NCBI GenBank assembly: GCA_905221605.1
Contig: CAJNDS010002524.1
Span: 991,634 to 1,055,633, forward strand
Length of the DNA: 64,000 bases
Source of the DNA: Symbiodinium natans
Taxonomy: Eukaryota > Sar > Dinophyceae > Suessiales > Symbiodiniaceae
Direction: 5' to 3'
Both the position numbers and the translations under genes were made by a program. The notes under the pieces are model-generated. The model was not told the DNA's origin. It worked only from the letters and a program-made list of their open reading frames with translations, and searched no databases. Positions 60,370 through 64,000 of the stretch are shown here, piece by piece; positions within the stretch are counted from its first letter, which is position 1; each line of letters opens with the position of its first letter.

Positions 60370-62170
60370 CACACATGTCAATCTCAACCCATTCGTCCTC
60401 CCTCTTCTGGCTGCTCTCTCACTTCTAGCTTTTGTCTCTTCTTGTTTTGCTTATGGAGGAGAGAATGCATAACACTAGATGAGCGAAGCGCATGGACGGG
60501 AAGAGCGAGAAGCAAGTAGTTGTTTGTTGCATAGGGGAGGCCCACTCTCCCCTAGAGCAGGGACGAGTTCCCCCCTGTTCCCTTCCTTTGCCTTCTTTAG
60601 TCCCTCCTCTGCGCTCCAACTGTTCTGTTCCGTCTTTTACGGAGAAAGAAGGGGTAAAGAAGAAGGACGAAGACGGTTCCCCTGTCCAATTGTGCATGTT
60701 CATTTTATCTACAGGAGTTAGCAAGAGTGTTTAAGCAAGCTAGATAAAGAGAACAACAAGAACAAGGACGAGGAAACCACGGTCAGAATGTACAAGGAAA
60801 AACACGAGGAATGAAATCCCATCGCAAAGATAAGTGCCCACACTCAGTCTCACTGCATTCATCCTCTAATCCTCTCTTCTTTCCCTTCTGTGGTTCTCTT
60901 CTTGTCCTCCTTCTTCTCTCTGCTCTCTCCCTTCTAGCTTGTGTCTCTTCTTGATTTTCTTGCGCGAGAGAGAATGCATAACACTAGATGAGCGAAGCAC
61001 ATGGACGGGAAGAGGAGAGAGAAGCAAGTAGTTTTTTGTTGCATAAGGAGGCCCACTCTCCCCCTAGGGCAGAGATGAGTTCCCCTGTTCCCTTCCTCTT
61101 GCCTTCTTTAATCTCTCCCCTGCGTTCCAAGTTTTCCGTTCCTTCGTTTACGGAGACAGAAAGTTGTATATACAAGGACGAAGACGGTTCCCCTGTCCAG
61201 CATGTTTTTTGATCTTCCCATTCAGCGAGAAAGGAACAGACAACAGGGGAAAGCACAAGGAACAAGAGAGTTTAAGCAAGCTAGATAACAACAAGGAAAA
61301 GAAAGAGGAAGCCACGAGCAGAATGTACAAGAAAAACACGAGGAAGGAATAAGTGGTGCTCTTCTTGCAGAATGGAGATTTAAGAACACAAGCCAATCTC
61401 AGTACATTGATCCTCCCTCTTCTCTCTGCTCTCTCCCTTCTAGCTTTTGTCTCTTCTTGTTTTGCTTGTGGAGGAGAGAATGCATAACGCTAGATGAGCG
61501 AAGCACATGGGTGGGAAGAGATAGAGAGGGCAAGTACTTGTTTGTTGCATAAGGGACCTAATTTTCCCCTAGAGCAGGGATGAGTTCCCGTGTTCCCTTC
61601 CTTTGGCGTTCTTTGATCCCTCCCCTGCGTTCCAACTTTTCTGTTCATTCTTCTAGGGAGAACAAAGGAAGTAAACCAAAGGACGAAGACGGTTCCCTGT
61701 CCTCTTGCGCTTTTTCTTTTGAACTTAATTACCCATTCAACGAGATAAGAACAGACAACAAGAGGAAAACAACATACATGCGACAAACATTTTTTCAGGA
61801 GAAGGGAGTCGGATAACAGGTGAAGAACAAGGAAGACATCCATCCTCTCCTCTGCTCTCTTATCTTGCTCTCTTATCTCTCTTCTCTGGCTCTGTTCTTG
61901 CCGGAAAGAAAGATGAATGTCCAAGAACCCAAGATCATCTCGTTACCTTCGTCCTCGCTCTCCTCTCTTCTCGCTTTTTCTCTGCTCTGTGTTTTTCTTA
62001 TGGAGGAGAGAATAGTAAACAGTCTCGCGAAGTCGGATTTGGGGCTGCGTGCGGGGATCTCCCCCCACAAACCCCTCGAAAGAACGAAAGAAAGCGGGCA
62101 GCTGTTCGTTGCAAGGGGGGTCTCGGCCCCCCCTAGAGACCTAGTGCAGGCCTGAGTTCCCTGGGCTCGT
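60370..62170 (+). repeat. Tandem repeat of ~500-bp units
   Basis: Three clear copies (starting about 60395, 60905, 61410) and a shorter diverged fourth (about 61960). Shared blocks: GGAGGAGAGAATGCATAACA, AGATGAGCGAAGCRCATGG, GTTTGTTGCATA, CCCCTAGAGCAGGGATGAGT, and GACGAAGACGGTTCCCCTGT. No conserved reading frame across copies, so not a coding duplication. Confidence 0.85.
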
Positions 62171-62253
62171 CTTCCCCTAGAGCGCAGTTGAGTTCCCGTA
62201 ATGTGTAAGAGGGAATAATTAGTCAGAACATGCCTAACTGATGCCTTGCGACA

Positions 62254-62282
62254 TGGCAGTCGTGCAAAAAAAACGACTGCCA
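62254..62282. other. Perfect hairpin with A-rich loop
   Basis: GGCAGTCGT and ACGACTGCC flank GCAAAAAAA. Just downstream of the ~500-bp repeat. May be an element end; its role is unknown. Confidence 0.7.
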
Positions 62283-62302
62283 CTTCGCAGCCGTGAGGCT
62301 CC

Positions 62303-62662
62303 ATGTCCACTTATAAGGCCCTGGGTTTAAAGAAAGGAGGCAGTGCTTTCAGCTACTTCTTGAGCCATGTGAAGCACAATGGCACAGAGGCCAAGCCAGC
62401 GCGGAGGCTGGTTGTGAAAACCATGGTGAAGAATGGGCTGGAGGCTTCAGTCACGCGATGGTCCGGGACTTGGCAGATTGTGGACTGTGTGTTAATGTTT
62501 GCGCTATCCGGGATGTTACATCCTATCTCGAGAGTTGAAAACAAGGTACCGACAGGGAAGCTGTTTTCAGATTCCCTAAAGTCTCTGGAACTTCAAAATC
62601 CACGAGATCTTCAAGTATCTGCGAAAAACTCATATAGATACTGGTATGGCTTCTCAGGCTGA
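62303..62662 (+). CDS. ORF of 119 codons, unidentified
   Basis: ATG at 62303: FSYFLSHVKHNGTEAKPARR, LVVKTMVKNGLEASVTRWSG, TWQIVDCVLMFALSGMLHPI. Protein-like in the first two thirds. No family recognised; may be an exon. Confidence 0.4.
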   Translation: MSTYKALGLKKGGSAFSYFLSHVKHNGTEAKPARRLVVKTMVKNGLEASVTRWSGTWQIVDCVLMFALSGMLHPISRVENKVPTGKLFSDSLKSLELQNPRDLQVSAKNSYRYWYGFSG

Positions 62663-62665
62663 ACC

Positions 62666-63010
62666 ATGTATCTCCTACTGCCTCCAGCCTTTGCTTGCCG
62701 GTCTTCTCTTCCACCGTTTCTCTTGTCATTCTGTGACTTGTTGTCCGTTTGGTCGTGTGGCGTGAGCGATTCGAGTCAGGTTCAGTCACCTGCTGTAAGG
62801 AAATGTTGGCTCGACAGGTCTTGTGGCGGTTTAGCAGTCGCGTCCCACCCATGCAGCCGTGCTGCGTCGCTAAGGAAGTCCATGACAAAGGAAGAGAAGG
62901 AAGTGTTCCACGAGCAAGCCCGCGAGAAGCAGCGAAACGCTCAACAGCTCCGACACAACGCCTTGGAGCCTCTTCCAGTCGCCGTGCGCCAGGACGGGGC
63001 TCAACCTTAG
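62666..63010 (+). CDS. ORF with HMG-box-like C-terminal half
   Basis: The last third, RKSMTKEEKEVFHEQAREKQ, RNAQQLRHNALE, resembles the second half of an HMG box (xxLxxEEKxxxxxxAxxxKxR). The first part is low in coding character. Ends 34 bases before the kinase ATG. It might be the end of a preceding gene. Confidence 0.35.
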   Translation: MYLLLPPAFACRSSLPPFLLSFCDLLSVWSCGVSDSSQVQSPAVRKCWLDRSCGGLAVASHPCSRAASLRKSMTKEEKEVFHEQAREKQRNAQQLRHNALEPLPVAVRQDGAQP

Positions 63011-63044
63011 TAAAAGCAACAAGCCCAACTTCACAATTAGGCAC

Positions 63045-63887
63045 ATGTCGGTGGATCAGGAGGAGCAGCAGCCGTGTGAGAACAAGGAGGTCTGGTGGGA
63101 TGGCCTTCTCTTGCACACCACCGAGCTCTTGGGCTGTGGCAGCTACGGGTCCGTCTTCCGCGCGAAGGGCGAGGACGGATCCTCTTTCGCGGCCAAGTTT
63201 TACAAGTCCGGGAAGAACGAGGTTCAGTCAGAGCTTGACGTTTTCCGCATGCTCACTCATCCGAATGTCGTTGTCTGCTACGGCGTGGTCACGACCTCCT
63301 CCGAGATTGGCTTGCTCATGGAGATCGGGCAGGGTAGCCTCGGCCAGTACTTGAAGCAGCATCCATTACTTGAGCCTTTGGAGCCCGCAAAGATGCTGCA
63401 ACGATGGCAGCTGGCAACGCAGCTGGCGAAGGGCCTCCATCACATCCATTCTCGTGGACTTGTCCATGCTGACCCCAAGCCTTCCAATGCCATCATCTTC
63501 GCTTCTCCTTCTTTGGCCGCCAAGTGGTCCGACTTGGGGCTGTGCCAGAAAGCCAACGAGAAGGTCTTTGGTGAGAACGTCTTCACCCCGGCCTACAGGG
63601 CGCCGGAGTATCTGAGCGGCAAGGTGATACGGCTGACAAAGTCCGCCGATGCGTTTGCTTTCGGCTGTGTTCTGTTTAGCTGCTGTTGTCTCGGAGGCGG
63701 CGGTCACCTTTTTGTAGATGTGTCCGTTGTAGGCAACTCGCAGTATGTGCAGGCGCGCTTGAGTGCAGCCGTGCCGCATGATTTTGCTGCTCAAACTATG
63801 ATCAAGGCTCTGGTCAGTGATGTCGCAGAGAGGGCCACCTTGTTAGATTTCTTGTCTGCAGCAAGCAGGCGCTTGCGATCCTTTTGA
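63045..63887 (+). CDS. Protein kinase, divergent catalytic motifs
   Basis: Intact frame of 280 residues, uninterrupted here, nearly all kinase domain. Glycine loop G30-C-G32-S-Y-G35-S-V; Lys K51 (FAAKFY); candidate helix-C Glu E63; catalytic loop H141-A-D143-P-K145-P-S-N148, where the usual Arg of HRD is Ala; metal-binding D163-L-G, where DFG is DLG; Y184-R-A-P-E188 at the end of the activation segment; D202-A-F-A-F-G207; Arg R263 near the end. All residues needed for ATP and Mg binding are present, so activity is plausible. Loss of the HRD Arg argues against regulation by activation-loop phosphorylation. Non-membrane, substrate unknown. The start gives a complete N-lobe. Other frames here are shadows. 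Confidence 0.9.
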   Translation: MSVDQEEQQPCENKEVWWDGLLLHTTELLGCGSYGSVFRAKGEDGSSFAAKFYKSGKNEVQSELDVFRMLTHPNVVVCYGVVTTSSEIGLLMEIGQGSLGQYLKQHPLLEPLEPAKMLQRWQLATQLAKGLHHIHSRGLVHADPKPSNAIIFASPSLAAKWSDLGLCQKANEKVFGENVFTPAYRAPEYLSGKVIRLTKSADAFAFGCVLFSCCCLGGGGHLFVDVSVVGNSQYVQARLSAAVPHDFAAQTMIKALVSDVAERATLLDFLSAASRRLRSF

Positions 63888-64000
63888 GGCTTGCCGAGCT
63901 TCATTTGCAGAAGTGTGCGAAGACTTGGAGCCGAAACTGCGAACTGTTTAAGCAGAGTCCTCACGGAAGGCTTGCGACATTTTGGAGCAGTCGCAGCTTT

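Noticed and set aside
60149-60376. Arg/Glu repeat frame
   Set aside because: Translation of the (CT)36 run.
61820-62310. Overlapping + and minus frames of 111-145 codons
   Set aside because: They cross the ~500-bp repeat and are not kept in its other copies.
62523-63116. A 197-codon minus-strand frame
   Set aside because: It overlaps the + strand HMG-like stretch and the kinase start and has no recognisable domain.

Overview
This window looks like nuclear DNA of a dinoflagellate. Four observations support that. (1) The plant/alveolate telomere unit (TTTAGGG, or CCCTAAA on the other strand) occurs as dozens of interstitial arrays from one end of the window to the other. (2) Every convincing coding segment is on the + strand, as in dinoflagellate unidirectional gene arrays. 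(3) There are decayed pieces of the reverse-transcriptase polyprotein that is abundant in dinoflagellate genomes. (4) A cupin of the DMSP-lyase type is present, and one intron looks like a mobile introner. The species cannot be named from the sequence. No rRNA, tRNA, CRISPR array or prokaryotic operon was seen.

The main architectural point is that the long open frames are few and most coding sequence lies in short exons (about 33-200 nt). The introns between them are built from telomere-type arrays, short inverted-repeat elements (MITE-like) and homopolymers. The exon calls rest on open frames of ordinary amino-acid composition bounded by AG acceptors and GT donors. Where phases could be checked, several neighbouring exons join in frame. 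In at least eight places the GT that would serve as 5' splice donor is the GT of the first GGTTTAGGG unit.

Layout. 1-5.3 kb: an unidentified multi-exon gene ending at 5310, set in telomere-type arrays. 5.4-8.3 kb: more arrays, inverted-repeat elements and a few exons. 8.3-12.7 kb: pyrimidine-rich DNA, GC-rich sequence without a clear gene, an ~80-bp satellite and AT-rich hairpins. 12.7-14.3 kb: broken non-LTR retroelement pieces. 16.1-18.3 kb: a two-module DMSP-lyase-like cupin gene whose introns hold a CCCTATAAA array and inverted-repeat elements. 18.5-25.2 kb: unidentified exons. 25.5-27.0 kb: a FEN1-type flap endonuclease with a C-terminal RanBP2-type zinc finger, split by one introner-like intron. 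27.1-31.8 kb: exons of at least two unidentified genes (stops at 30167 and 31764). 32-42.8 kb: many short exons with several terminal exons. 43.1-45.2 kb: a DUF488 gene. 45.3-55.3 kb: many short exons. 55.6-56.9 kb and 60.4-62.2 kb: tandem duplications. 63.0-63.9 kb: a divergent protein kinase, uninterrupted in the genome.

Three genes are identified by family: FEN1, DUF488 and the kinase, with the DMSP-lyase-like cupin a strong fourth. The other exons are given as exon-like segments without a function. Their exact edges and grouping into genes would need transcript data.
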